Shown here: positions 16,585 through 26,650 of the stretch, piece after piece
Numbering within the stretch: position 1 is the stretch's first letter
Layout: every line of letters starts with the position of its first letter
NCBI GenBank assembly: GCA_021791675.1
Contig: JAJYWE010000013.1
Location: 3,378 to 55,413 of the forward strand
DNA from: Actinomycetes bacterium
GTDB taxonomy: Bacteria > Actinomycetota > Acidimicrobiia > Acidimicrobiales > JAKAOS01
Length of the DNA: 52,036 bases
Direction: 5' to 3'
Notes under the pieces: generated by a model
What the model was told of the DNA's origin: nothing
Databases searched by the model: none
The model's input: only the letters and a program-made list of their open reading frames with translations
Position numbers and translations under genes: made by a program

Positions 16585-18207
16585 ATGCGCTCCACGATGG
16601 GGGAAGGGCCACTCACGATCACCGACATCCTGCGGCGGGGGCAGGAGTACTTCGGCGAGTCCGTCGTGTCGACCTTCGACGGCGCGTCGGGTGTCGCAAC
16701 TGCGACCTTCGCCGAGGTCGGCGCTCGGGCAGAGCGGCTCGCCGCAGCGCTGCGCCGGCTCGGCATCGACGGTGACCAGCGAGTTGCCACTTTCGCCTTC
16801 AACAACCAGACCCACCTGGAGGCGTACCTCGCCGTCCCGGCGATGGGCGCCGTTCTCCACACCCTCAACGTCCGGCTCTTTCCCGAGCAGCTCGTCTACG
16901 TCGTGAACCACGCCGAGGACCGGGTCGTCCTCGTCGACGCCGCCGCAGCGCCGCTCCTGGCCCGGGTGCTCCCCGAGCTCCGGACCGTCGAGCACGTGGT
17001 CGTGGTCGGGGACGGCGAGGCCGACGGGCTCGGGGAGGTCCTGCGCTACGAGGAGCTCCTCGCCGCCGACGACGGAGGCTTCGCCTGGCCGGACCTGGAC
17101 GAGCGGAGCGCTGCGGCGATGTGCTACACGTCGGGGACCACGGGCAACCCGAAGGGCGTCGTCTACAGCCACCGCTCCACCTGGCTGCACGCGATGGCGG
17201 TGAACGCGGCGGCGAACGTGGGCTGCACCGAGGAGGACCGGGCCCTCGTGGTGGTCCCGATGTTCCACGCCAATGCGTGGGGCATGCCGTACTCTGCCTG
17301 GGCCGCCGGCGCGGACCTCATCTTTCCGCAGCGCTTCCTCCAGCCGGAGCCGCTCGCCCGCCTGATCTCCCTCACCCGCCCGACCATCTCGGCCGGCGTG
17401 CCCACGGTCTGGAACGACCTCCTCCACTACAGCGAGAGCCACGAGCTGGACCTCTCGTCGTTCCGCCTCCTCACCGGCGGCGGGGCGGCCGTGCCGAGGG
17501 CGCTGGTCGACGCCTACGAGGACCGGTTTGGCATCATGCTGCTCCAGGGTTGGGGGATGACCGAGACGAGCCCCGTCTGCGCCCTGTCCCGCCCGCCGCG
17601 AGGCACCGCCCCGGAGGAGGCCCGCGCCTGGCGAGCCCGCACGGGCCGGGTGGTTGCCGGCGTGCAGATGCGCGTCGTCGACGACGAGGGTCGGGAGCTG
17701 CCGAAGGACGGGAAGGCCCTCGGCGAGTTCGAGGTCCGGGGCCCGTGGATCACGGCCTCGTACTACGGGGACGAGGATCCCTCTCGTTTCCACGACGGCT
17801 GGCTCCGCACGGGGGACGTCGGCACGCTCGACGAGCACGGCTTCATGCAGATCTCCGATCGTTCGAAGGACGTCATCAAGTCCGGCGGGGAGTGGATCTC
17901 CTCGGTGGAGCTGGAGAACACCCTGATGGCGAACCCCGACGTCGTCGAGGCAGCGGTGGTCGGCGTGCCGGACGACCGTTGGGACGAGCGTCCGCTCGCC
18001 TGCGTCGTGCTGCGCGAGGGGGCCGCGGCCGGGCCTTCCGACCTGGCTGCGTTCTTGGCCGGCAAGGTTGCCTCCTGGTGGGTGCCCGAGCGCTGGGCGC
18101 GCGTGGAGGAGGTGCCGAAGACGAGCGTCGGCAAGTTCGACAAGAAGGTCCTACGTGCCCGCTACGCAAAGGGTGAGCTCGAGGTCGAGCGCCTCCCCGG
18201 GAAGTAG
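16585..18207 (+). CDS. AMP-dependent synthetase / fatty acyl-CoA ligase
   Basis: YTSGTTGNPKGVVYSHRS, GWGMTETSPV, LRTGDVGTLDEHGFMQISDRSKDVIKSGGEWISS, KTSVGKFDKK. Confidence 0.96.
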   Translation: MRSTMGEGPLTITDILRRGQEYFGESVVSTFDGASGVATATFAEVGARAERLAAALRRLGIDGDQRVATFAFNNQTHLEAYLAVPAMGAVLHTLNVRLFPEQLVYVVNHAEDRVVLVDAAAAPLLARVLPELRTVEHVVVVGDGEADGLGEVLRYEELLAADDGGFAWPDLDERSAAAMCYTSGTTGNPKGVVYSHRSTWLHAMAVNAAANVGCTEEDRALVVVPMFHANAWGMPYSAWAAGADLIFPQRFLQPEPLARLISLTRPTISAGVPTVWNDLLHYSESHELDLSSFRLLTGGGAAVPRALVDAYEDRFGIMLLQGWGMTETSPVCALSRPPRGTAPEEARAWRARTGRVVAGVQMRVVDDEGRELPKDGKALGEFEVRGPWITASYYGDEDPSRFHDGWLRTGDVGTLDEHGFMQISDRSKDVIKSGGEWISSVELENTLMANPDVVEAAVVGVPDDRWDERPLACVVLREGAAAGPSDLAAFLAGKVASWWVPERWARVEEVPKTSVGKFDKKVLRARYAKGELEVERLPGK

Positions 18208-18213
18208 CGGCTC

Positions 18214-18471
18214 GTGGCCGTAGGGGCGAGTGACGGCGACCGTGCCCTGCTCGCCGAGCTGGCTGCGACGCTCGAGGACGTCTCCGAGTCGCTCGCCGAG
18301 TTGATGCTCGAGGCACTCCGACGCCAGGAGGCGGCCGAGACGAGCGCAGACCGCGACGCCGGGCGGGCCGAAGAACGCCGCCTTGCGCGGGCCCGGCGCG
18401 CGGTCGAGCGTGCACGGGAGGTTCTCGGTTCCGAGCCGGGGGACGACGAGGGGCCCGTCGCTGGGGAGTGA
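18214..18471 (+). CDS. Small hypothetical protein
   Basis: 85-aa ORF directly 3' of the acyl-CoA ligase; charged helical composition. Confidence 0.5.
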   Translation: MAVGASDGDRALLAELAATLEDVSESLAELMLEALRRQEAAETSADRDAGRAEERRLARARRAVERAREVLGSEPGDDEGPVAGE

Positions 18472-18566
18472 CCGGGCCGGCCCGTGCCTCGGGCCCGGGG
18501 CCCGGGGCCCGCCCCAGCCTTCTCGGTGGAGCCCTCCTGGCGGCGCTGCAGGGCAGCGCCGTGACG

Positions 18567-19685
18567 CTAGAGAGTGGGCAGTCGCGCCCGGTCGGGCTCC
18601 GCCGGGAGCGTCGCGTTGAGGGCGTCTATGAGCTCGCGCAAGCGCCCCTGGTGGATCCGGTCGAAGCGGAACACCACCCGCTCGAGCTCGAGGTGGTCCC
18701 CCTCGCTCCGCTCGATCGGGAGTGGCTCGCTGCGCTGGAGCCCGCTCGCATCCGCGATGTCGGCGAACTGGGCACTCAGCTCGGCGAGCTGGCGGTCGTC
18801 GGGCGCACGCCGGACCCGGAGCACCAGCCGGCTCCCGACGAAGCGGCGGGAGTGGTAGTTGCGGTAGAAGCCGAGCAGCTCTGCCACGGCGTCCTCCACG
18901 CTGTCGGTGATGCGGTAGAGGGCACGGTCGCCGGCGGACACGAGCCCGTCCGCGACCAGCTCCTCGTCGACGAAGCGCTGCCACGATCGCCAGTAGGTTC
19001 CGCCGGGCACGTCCACGAGCACGATCGGCGCCGGGTCGGCCTTGCCGGTCTGGACCAGGGTGAGGAGCTCGAACGCCTCGTCCTGGGTGCCGAAGCCACC
19101 GGGGAGGACGGCATAACCCGCCGACTCTTTCATCAGCATGAGCTTGCGCGTGAAGAAGTACTTCATCTCCACCAGCTTCGGGTCCTCGGCGATGTGTGGG
19201 CTCGCTCCCTGCTCGAAGGGGAGCCGGATGTTGATCCCGAAGGAGTGCTCGCGCCCAGCCCCTTCGAGCCCCGCCGCCATGATGCCGGGTCCTGCCCCGG
19301 TCACGACCATCCAGCCCTCCGCGGCGAGGCGGGCGGCAAGGGTTCGCGCCTGGGCGTAGAGGGGATCCTCAGGTCGGGTGCGGGCCGAGCCGAACATCGT
19401 GACCTTCGGGACGTGTCGATAGGGTGCGAAGACCCGGAACGCCTCGGTCATCTCGGCCAGCGCGGCGTTGGTGATCTTCAGGTCGAGGCGGGAGGGGTGG
19501 TCGAGCGCGAGCGCGACGGCGGTGGCGAGGATCGCCCCGACCTGGTCGCGGTTCTCGGTGGGTCCGATGGCCGCGAGGAGCTCGTCGACGAGCTCGCCGA
19601 GGTGTTCGGGGAGCCCCTGGAACGTGGCCGAGCGGCGCCGGCCCCCGCCGCGGGCCTGCCCCGAAGGGGTCGGCTGCTCCGGCAC
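18567..19685 (-). CDS. LOG family (TIGR00730-like Rossmann fold) protein
   Basis: MFGSARTRPEDPLYAQARTLAARLAAEGWMVVTGAGPGIMAAGLEGAG...VLPGGFGTQDEAFELLTLVQTGK. Confidence 0.9.
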   Translation of the reverse strand: MPEQPTPSGQARGGGRRRSATFQGLPEHLGELVDELLAAIGPTENRDQVGAILATAVALALDHPSRLDLKITNAALAEMTEAFRVFAPYRHVPKVTMFGSARTRPEDPLYAQARTLAARLAAEGWMVVTGAGPGIMAAGLEGAGREHSFGINIRLPFEQGASPHIAEDPKLVEMKYFFTRKLMLMKESAGYAVLPGGFGTQDEAFELLTLVQTGKADPAPIVLVDVPGGTYWRSWQRFVDEELVADGLVSAGDRALYRITDSVEDAVAELLGFYRNYHSRRFVGSRLVLRVRRAPDDRQLAELSAQFADIADASGLQRSEPLPIERSEGDHLELERVVFRFDRIHQGRLRELIDALNATLPAEPDRARLPTL

Positions 19686-19689
19686 CCGA

Positions 19690-22116
19690 TCAAGCCGCCG
19701 TGGTCGCGGGAGCGTAGAGGGTGGTTCGCTGCGCGAGCGGGCGCGAAAGCGGCTCCACGATCTGGCGGAAGGTGGCCTCGTCCATGCGCTGTCCGTGGGC
19801 CGCCCCGGCGGCGCGCGAGATGTTCTCGTCCATGAGGGTGCCGCCGAGGTCGTTGCAGCCAGCCCGGAGGAGTTGGCGGACGCCGCTCGCGCCGAGCTTC
19901 ACCCAGCTGGCCTGGACGTTCGGGATGCGCCCCCGGTAGGCGATGCGACCCACCGCGTGCATGAGCACGGACTCCCGGAAGGTCGGGCCCTGCCGGGCTC
20001 GACCCTGGCGGTAGAGCGGCGCGGCCATGTGGACGAACGGGAGGGGGACGAACTCGGTGAAGCCCCCGGTCTCGTCCTGCAGCGTGGCGGTGCGCAGGAG
20101 GTGCCTCGCCCAGCTCACCGGTTCCTCGATGGCACCGAACATGATGGTGACGTTGGACCGGAGCCCGACGCCGTGCGCCAGGCGGTGCACCTCGAGCCAG
20201 GTCTCGGTGTCGATCTTGTCAGGGCAGAGGATCGCCCGGACCGGGTCGTCGAGGATCTCGGCTGCGGTGCCGGGAAGGCTGCGCAGGCCGGCGTCGTAGA
20301 GGCGTCGGAGATAGGTCTCGAGCGGCTCGGAGAGCCGGCGCGCCCCCTCGGTGACCTCGAGGGCGGTGAAGCCGTGGATGTGGATCGTCCTCGAGGCGGC
20401 GCGCACGGCGCGTAGCACGTCGAGGTAGTACTCGCCGTCGAACTTCGGGTGGATGCCGCCCTGGAGGCAGACCTCGGTCGCCCCGGCTGCCTCCGCCTGG
20501 GCTACCCGCTCGGAGATCTCGTCCAAGCTGAGCAGGTACGGCTCGCCCCGGAGGTCCAACGACCGCGGGCCCTTCGAGAACGCGCAGAACCGGCACTTGA
20601 AGGTGCAGATGTTCGTGTAGTTGATGTTCCGGTTCGCCACCCAGGTCACCGTGTCGCCGACGGCTTCGCGCCGCAGCTCGTCCGCGAGCGACGCGACCTC
20701 CTCGACCTCCCGGCCGCGTGCCGCGAAGAGCGCGACCAGCTCGCCGAGCCCGGGGGTCTGACCCGCTCGGACGCCGTCGAGCACCTCGGCGACCTGGCCT
20801 CCCGGAACGGCACCGCGGGCCGGGGTGCCCGGCCTGCCGGCGGCTGCGCCGGCGAGTGGCCGGACGAGGAGCGGCGGCGGGGTCGTCCCGCCGGACACCC
20901 AGGCGTGGTCTCGTGCGAGCCACTCGGCATCCGCGTGGTGCAGGGCCGCGGTCGCGGGGCCCGGCGCGAGCCAGCGGTCGCGCTCCCGGAGGTGGCCGGG
21001 GTGGATCGCGAGGCGCGGCGCGAGGGTGAACCCTGCCGCCGCCGTGGCCGCCTCGAGGAGGGCGAGCTCGGGCCAGGGGCGCTCCGGGTTGACGTGGTCG
21101 GCCGTGACGGGCGACACGCCACCCCAGTCGTCGATCCCTGCGTCGAGCAGCGCTGCGAGGTCGCTCGCCAGGTTGGGCGGGGCCTGGACGTGCACCTCGT
21201 CCGGTAGCACCAGGCGGGCGAGGGCCACCGCCCGCACGTGTGCCTCCTCGGGAGCGGGGGGCCAGTCGCGCATGGCAGTGCCCGGCTTGGGCAGGAAGTT
21301 CTGGACGATGACCTCCTGGACGTGGCCGAAGCGGCGTGCGACCGCGGCGATCGCGTGGAGCGCCTCGAGACGGTCGGCCTCGCTCTCGCCGATCCCGACG
21401 AGAATGCCCGTGGTGAAGGGGATGCGCAGGGCACCTGCGGCCTCGAGGGTCGCAAGCCTGCGCTCGGGGGTCTTGTCGGGGCTGCGCCGGTGGCAGTCGA
21501 GATCCCGTCGGAGGGTCTCGAGCATCATGCCCTGGCTCACGCTCACCTCGCGGAGCCGTGCGAGGGCTGGGGCGGTGAGCGCGCCGGCGTTCGTGTGCGG
21601 CAGGAGTCCTGGTCCCTCGAGGACGGCGGCGCAGGCTGCGGCGAGGTAGTCGACGGTGCTCTCGAACCCGTTCGCGTCGAGGAACCTGCGGGCGGTCGGG
21701 TAACGGAGCTCGGGTAGCTCGCCGAGCGTGAAGAGGGCCTCGTGGCAGCCGGCTGCTGCGCCGGCGGCGGCGATCGCCACGACCTCGTCGAGGTCGAGGT
21801 ACGGCGCGGCAAGCCTGGCCGGGGGCTTCGCGAAGGTGCAGTAGCCGCAGTGGTCCCGGCAGAGCATGGTGAGCGGGATGAAGACCTTCGGCGAGTAGGT
21901 GATCCGGCGACCGAAGCAGCGGTCCCGACGCAGGCCGGCCTCGCGTACGAGATCCTCCGTGCGAGCGGCAAGGAGCGCAGCGTCGTCCCACGGTGCGGCG
22001 CCGGGGCCGCTGTCGTCCGTCCCGGGGAGCAGGGAAGCGCCGTCGCCTGTCGGGACGGAGCGGGGGGCGCCGTCGGGAGCAGGCGATCCCCCCCGGGCCG
22101 AGCGATCCAGGGTCAT
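19690..22116 (-). CDS. fbiC: 7,8-didemethyl-8-hydroxy-5-deazariboflavin (FO) synthase, CofG-CofH fused
   Basis: Two radical SAM cores: CRDHCGYCTF and CTFKCRFCAFSKG; 808 aa. Confidence 0.96.
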   Translation of the reverse strand: MTLDRSARGGSPAPDGAPRSVPTGDGASLLPGTDDSGPGAAPWDDAALLAARTEDLVREAGLRRDRCFGRRITYSPKVFIPLTMLCRDHCGYCTFAKPPARLAAPYLDLDEVVAIAAAGAAAGCHEALFTLGELPELRYPTARRFLDANGFESTVDYLAAACAAVLEGPGLLPHTNAGALTAPALARLREVSVSQGMMLETLRRDLDCHRRSPDKTPERRLATLEAAGALRIPFTTGILVGIGESEADRLEALHAIAAVARRFGHVQEVIVQNFLPKPGTAMRDWPPAPEEAHVRAVALARLVLPDEVHVQAPPNLASDLAALLDAGIDDWGGVSPVTADHVNPERPWPELALLEAATAAAGFTLAPRLAIHPGHLRERDRWLAPGPATAALHHADAEWLARDHAWVSGGTTPPPLLVRPLAGAAAGRPGTPARGAVPGGQVAEVLDGVRAGQTPGLGELVALFAARGREVEEVASLADELRREAVGDTVTWVANRNINYTNICTFKCRFCAFSKGPRSLDLRGEPYLLSLDEISERVAQAEAAGATEVCLQGGIHPKFDGEYYLDVLRAVRAASRTIHIHGFTALEVTEGARRLSEPLETYLRRLYDAGLRSLPGTAAEILDDPVRAILCPDKIDTETWLEVHRLAHGVGLRSNVTIMFGAIEEPVSWARHLLRTATLQDETGGFTEFVPLPFVHMAAPLYRQGRARQGPTFRESVLMHAVGRIAYRGRIPNVQASWVKLGASGVRQLLRAGCNDLGGTLMDENISRAAGAAHGQRMDEATFRQIVEPLSRPLAQRTTLYAPATTAA

Positions 22117-22125
22117 AGCCGCAGA

Positions 22126-22863
22126 CTAGGCGGGCACGCCCCCGCTCGGGGGTGGGACGGGCAGGGTCACGGCGCGAGGATGGAGCACCGTCCCGGCCGG
22201 GACACGGGCAGCTGCCGGGTCGACGAGCCAGAGGACCCGCTCCGCCGAGACCCGCCCGGCCGGGAGATCCTCGCCCCGCAGCACTGCGGCGAAGGCCTCC
22301 GCCTTCGCCTCCCCCATGACGGTGAGCACCACGAGCCGGGCGCGTTCGAGCCCGGCGAAGGTGAGGGTGAGGCGCGGGTGCACGTTGCGTCCCGACGGGT
22401 CGACGTTGCGTGCGACGAGACGGCCCGGGCCGGCGTCGAGGGCGGGCGAGCGCGGGAACAGCGAAGCGGTGTGGCCGTCCGGGCCCATCCCGAGGTGCAG
22501 GAGGTCGAAGCGACCGACCTCGGCGACCTTCAGCTGGTAGGCCTCCGGGCCCTCCTCGCAGCGCATGGGGTGGATGGCGTTGGCTGCGCCGACCCGCGAG
22601 AACAGCACCTCGCGTGCGAGGCGCTGGTTGGAGTCCGGATGGTCCGGCGGCACGCAGCGCTCGTCACCCCAGTAGAAGTCGACGTCCAGCCACTCGACGC
22701 GCTCCCCGACGTCCGTCGCCAGACGCTCGTAGCAGGCCCGGCCCGTGCTGCCACCCGACAGGACGAACGCGAAGGTCTCCTCGGTCCTCGCGCGGTAGGA
22801 GTCGACGACGAGCTCGACGAACGCTCCCTCGACGTCGTCGACGACCTTGATCTCACCGTGCAC
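22126..22863 (-). CDS. pgl: 6-phosphogluconolactonase
   Basis: FVLSGGSTGRACYERL, DVDFYWGDERCVPPDHPDSNQRLAREVLFSRV, LHLGMGPDGHTASLFP. Confidence 0.95.
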   Translation of the reverse strand: MHGEIKVVDDVEGAFVELVVDSYRARTEETFAFVLSGGSTGRACYERLATDVGERVEWLDVDFYWGDERCVPPDHPDSNQRLAREVLFSRVGAANAIHPMRCEEGPEAYQLKVAEVGRFDLLHLGMGPDGHTASLFPRSPALDAGPGRLVARNVDPSGRNVHPRLTLTFAGLERARLVVLTVMGEAKAEAFAAVLRGEDLPAGRVSAERVLWLVDPAAARVPAGTVLHPRAVTLPVPPPSGGVPA

Positions 22864-22867
22864 CGCG

Positions 22868-22909
22868 CCTCCCGGGGTCGTGGCGGGGCGGCGTCGGGAC
22901 CCCGGGAGG
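22868..22909. other. Perfect 12-bp inverted repeat (CCTCCCGGGGTC / GACCCCGGGAGG, 18-nt loop) between opcA and pgl
   Basis: Arms 22868-22879 and 22898-22909 are exact reverse complements. Confidence 0.85.
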
Positions 22910-22974
22910 CCCCGATGCCGCCCCGGAAGTGCCAGACGCTCCTCCGAGGTCCACGGGCGAGCTCCCGGGACCGC

Positions 22975-23991
22975 TCATGCCGGGACTCGCCATCCGAGGG
23001 CGCGGCGGAGCGCGTGCTCGTAGATCCGGTCTCGCTCGAGGCGCGAGAGCGCCTGCGCGAGGGACCAGGTGAGCCCGTGCTCGGGGAGCTGGCGGCGTAG
23101 TGAGACGAGCTGCTCACCGTCCACTTCGGCGGTCGCGTCGACGAGCGGCTCGTCCCCCACGCGGCGGACCACGAAGCGCCCCCGTCGCCCGCCGGAGACG
23201 GCGTCGAGCTCGATGGAGGCGTGCACGGCGTCCTCGGTCGCGACGATGTCCTCCGCCAGGTTCAGCCGGTCGGCCACCCAGCCAGCGAGCAGGCGTCTCG
23301 GACCCGGCTGACCGGCGAGGCGTGCCGCGGCCACGCCGAGCTGGAAGCCCCGGAGCTGGGGCTGCTCGAACAGCGCCGCGAGCAGCTCCCGCCACGGGCT
23401 CGTGCGCTTCCACGACAGGTCGACCACCGGATGGCGCCTCGCGAGCTCGGTCAACGCGACGAGTGCCTGGCGCGGGGTCGCGGACGCGGCACCCAACGGC
23501 TCGGCGAAGCGGGAGTCGACGAGCACGGCGTCGGCCATTGCCGCAAGTGGGTCACCCGGCCGGGGGAGCACACCCGGGAACCACACGGCGACCGGGAGAT
23601 GGCGGACGACCAGCGGCGTGAGGAGGGAGTCGAGATGCGCGGCGGCATCGCCCCCGACGGTGAGCGAGAGCTCCTCCCACCAGATCGCGTGGCCCGCAGC
23701 GACGGCTTCCCAGAGCTCGACGCTCGCACCGAGCGACCCGCTGGGCTCCGGGCTCGGGCGGACGAGGACGGTACGGCCCGGATGCCGCGCGCCGAGGCGT
23801 CGCATGGCGGCGGCGGTGCGCCCGAGCGTGCGCTCGTCGTCCGCCACGACGACGAGGTTCACCACGCTCGTGCGGGTCGCGAGGTGCTCGCCCTGGTGGC
23901 GGAGCCCGTCGACGGCGGCGGTGATGGCGGCGAGGTCAGTGCCCTCAGCCTCCCAGGAGCCGACCAGGGTCGGCCCGCTCCCGTCGCTCAC
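22975..23991 (-). CDS. opcA: Glucose-6-phosphate dehydrogenase assembly protein OpcA
   Basis: RTSVVNLVVVADDERTLGRTAAAMRRLGARHPGRTVLV; LPVAVWFPGVLPRPGDPL; between zwf and pgl. Confidence 0.9.
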   Translation of the reverse strand: MSDGSGPTLVGSWEAEGTDLAAITAAVDGLRHQGEHLATRTSVVNLVVVADDERTLGRTAAAMRRLGARHPGRTVLVRPSPEPSGSLGASVELWEAVAAGHAIWWEELSLTVGGDAAAHLDSLLTPLVVRHLPVAVWFPGVLPRPGDPLAAMADAVLVDSRFAEPLGAASATPRQALVALTELARRHPVVDLSWKRTSPWRELLAALFEQPQLRGFQLGVAAARLAGQPGPRRLLAGWVADRLNLAEDIVATEDAVHASIELDAVSGGRRGRFVVRRVGDEPLVDATAEVDGEQLVSLRRQLPEHGLTWSLAQALSRLERDRIYEHALRRALGWRVPA

Positions 23992-25511
23992 CCGACGCCC
24001 CAGCGGCGTCCCGTGGCTCCGAGGAGGCGGTCGGACTCCGGGGGGCCCCAGGTGCCTGCGGCGTAGCGGGCCAGCGGAACCGCCCCGTCCTGGAACGCGG
24101 CCTGCACGGGTGCGACGACCCGCCACGCCTGGTCCACCTCGTCGGTGCGGATGAACAGGGTCGGGTCGCCCATCAGGGCATCGAGCAGGAGCCGTTCGTA
24201 GGCGTCCGGCGTCTCCTCCAGGAACGCCGCACCGTAGGAGAAGTCCATCGAGACCGTGCGGACGTGGAAGGCCCCGCCTGGGACCTTCGCGCCGAACAGG
24301 AGTGTGATCCCGTCGTCCGGCTGGATGCGCAGCACGAGCGCGTTCGGCCCGAGCTCCCGGGCCTGGCTCCCCTGGAAGGGCAGGTGTGGTGCGCGATGGA
24401 ACTGCAGCGCGACCTCCGTGAAGCGCGACGGCAGGCGCTTGCCGGTACGGACGAAGATGGGGACCCCCGCCCATCGCCAGTTGTCGACGGCGAGACGCAT
24501 GGCGACGAACGTCTCCGTCTCGCTGTCGGCTGCCACCCCCTCCTCCTCGCGATAGCCCGGGACCTGGTTCCCGGCGATCCATCCGGCCTCGTACTGCGCA
24601 CGCACGACCTCGCTCGCCACCGCGTGGGGTGCCGGGATCACGAGCGCCCGGAGCGCCTTCACCTTCTCGTCGCGGATCGCCTCGCCGTCGACGCTCACCG
24701 GCGGCTCCATGAGCGTGAGCGCCAGGACCTGGAGCACGTGGTTCTGCACGATGTCGCGGAGGGCCCCGGCCGTCTCGTAGAAGCCGCCCCGGTGCTCGAC
24801 CCCGAGGCTCTCCGCCACCGTGATCTGGACGTGGTCGACGTACTGGCGGTTCCACACCGGCTCGAAGATCGAGTTGGCGAAGCGCAGCGCGAGCACGTTC
24901 TGGACCGTCTCCTTGCCCATGTAGTGGTCGATGCGGAAGATCTGGCGCTCGTCGAAGTGCGTGTGGAGGGACTCGTCGAGCGCCGTCGCGGATGCAAGGT
25001 CGCGCCCGAAGGGCTTCTCCACGACGAGCCGCGTGAACGCGTCGCGCCCGGCGGGCTTCGCCAGACCCTGTGCACCGAGCCCGGCGGCGACCACCGAGAA
25101 CATCTCGGGGATCGTCGCGAGGTAGTAGAGCCGGTTCCGCGGACCGCCTGCAGCGGCCTCGAGCTCCTCCAGTACGGCGGTGAGGCGGGAGAACGTCCCG
25201 GCGTCGCCGTAGTCGCCGGTCACGTAGCGCGCCCCCCCCGAGATCCGCTCCCAGCTCGGCCCACTCGCCGAGGCAGCCTCGGCGGCAACGCTGCGGAACT
25301 TGTCGTCGTCCCACTCGGTGCGCGCAACCCCCACGAGGCGGGTCCCGGGGTCGAGTGACTGCCGCTCGGCCAGGGCGGCGAGCGCTGGGAGGATCTTCCG
25401 CGCCGTCAGGTCCCCGGACGCCCCGAAGATGACCACGGTCGCCGGGGGGCTTCGCCGCGGCGTGCTCTCCGGGTCCGCGAGCAGGTTGGGCTGGACGGGC
25501 GCGTCGCTCAC
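23988..25511 (-). CDS. zwf: Glucose-6-phosphate 1-dehydrogenase
   Basis: VVIFGASGDLTARKILPAL; VEKPFGRDLASA; IFRIDHYMGKETVQNVLALRFAN. Confidence 0.97.
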   Translation of the reverse strand: MSDAPVQPNLLADPESTPRRSPPATVVIFGASGDLTARKILPALAALAERQSLDPGTRLVGVARTEWDDDKFRSVAAEAASASGPSWERISGGARYVTGDYGDAGTFSRLTAVLEELEAAAGGPRNRLYYLATIPEMFSVVAAGLGAQGLAKPAGRDAFTRLVVEKPFGRDLASATALDESLHTHFDERQIFRIDHYMGKETVQNVLALRFANSIFEPVWNRQYVDHVQITVAESLGVEHRGGFYETAGALRDIVQNHVLQVLALTLMEPPVSVDGEAIRDEKVKALRALVIPAPHAVASEVVRAQYEAGWIAGNQVPGYREEEGVAADSETETFVAMRLAVDNWRWAGVPIFVRTGKRLPSRFTEVALQFHRAPHLPFQGSQARELGPNALVLRIQPDDGITLLFGAKVPGGAFHVRTVSMDFSYGAAFLEETPDAYERLLLDALMGDPTLFIRTDEVDQAWRVVAPVQAAFQDGAVPLARYAAGTWGPPESDRLLGATGRRWGVG

Positions 25512-26650
25512 CGGCCCGGGTGTCCGAGCTCGACCGCCTTGGCCTGCATGCGCTGGAGCAGCTCGTCGAAGGACTTGGCGAAGCTGGCGACGCCCTCGAC
25601 CTCGAGCACGCTCGACACGTCGTGGAGGTCGATACCCGCATCCGCCAGCCGATCGAGCGCCGCCCGCGCTCCTGCGACGTCCTCGGTCACCGTCTGGCGG
25701 ACCGTCCCGTGGTCGAGGAAGGCGTCGAGGGTGACGTCGGGCATCGTGTTGACGCTGTCGGCGCCGATCAGCTCGTCCACGTAGTACAGGTCGGGGTAGC
25801 TCGGGTCCTTGGTCGACGTCGACGCCCAGAGCGGGCGCTGACGCCGGGCCCCCGCGGCCGCGAGCGCCTCCCACCTCGGACCGGTGAAGCGGTCGAGGAA
25901 GAGCTGGTAGGCGAGCTTGGTCTGCGCGATGGCGGCGTGTCCTCGCAGCTGGTGTAGCTGCGCAGGGTCGAGCGCCCCGTCCGCCGCACGGCGCTCGAGA
26001 CGGTGGTCCACCTCGGTGTCCACACGCGAGACGAAGAACGACGCGACGCTTGCGACGTCCGAGAGGTCGGCACCGGGCCCGCGGCTCGCCGCAAGTCGCT
26101 CGAGCCCCGTCTGGTAGGCCTCGATCACGGCGTCGTAACGCTCGAGGCTGAAGATCAGCGTCACGTTGACACTGTGCCCGGCGGCGATCGTCTCCTCGAT
26201 CGCCGGGAGTCCCTCGACCGTCGCCGGGATCTTGACGAGCAGGTTGGGGGCCTGGATGCGTTGGTGGAGTGCCGCGGCGGACGTCGTCGTCGCCGCCGTG
26301 TCGTGCGCGAGTGCCGGGGAGACCTCGAGCGAGACGAAACCGTCCCGGCCGTCCGACGCCGCATGGACGGGTGCGAGCACCTCCAGCGCCCGCTGGATGT
26401 CCTCCACGACGAGCTCCCAGTAGGTCTCCTCGACGGCATGGTCGGGGAGGAGCCGTCGCATTGCCTCGTCGTAGGAGACCCCGGTCGAGATCGACTTCGC
26501 GAAGATCGTCGGGTTGGAGGTGACGCCTCGTACCCCCAGTTCGACCAGGTGGGCGAGGTGGCCGTTCTCGAGCCAGTCCCGAGAGAGGTTGTCGATCCAG
26601 GGACTCTGGCCCTCCTGGTCGAACAGCTCGTGCAGTTTCGTCTTCGTCAT
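25508..26650 (-). CDS. tal: Transaldolase
   Basis: LHELFDQEGQSPWIDNLSRDWLENGHLAHLVELGVRGVTSNPTIFAKSI; NLLVKIPATVEGLPAIEE; WASTSTKDPSYPDLYYVDELIGADSVNTMPD. Confidence 0.97.
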   Translation of the reverse strand: MTKTKLHELFDQEGQSPWIDNLSRDWLENGHLAHLVELGVRGVTSNPTIFAKSISTGVSYDEAMRRLLPDHAVEETYWELVVEDIQRALEVLAPVHAASDGRDGFVSLEVSPALAHDTAATTTSAAALHQRIQAPNLLVKIPATVEGLPAIEETIAAGHSVNVTLIFSLERYDAVIEAYQTGLERLAASRGPGADLSDVASVASFFVSRVDTEVDHRLERRAADGALDPAQLHQLRGHAAIAQTKLAYQLFLDRFTGPRWEALAAAGARRQRPLWASTSTKDPSYPDLYYVDELIGADSVNTMPDVTLDAFLDHGTVRQTVTEDVAGARAALDRLADAGIDLHDVSSVLEVEGVASFAKSFDELLQRMQAKAVELGHPGR

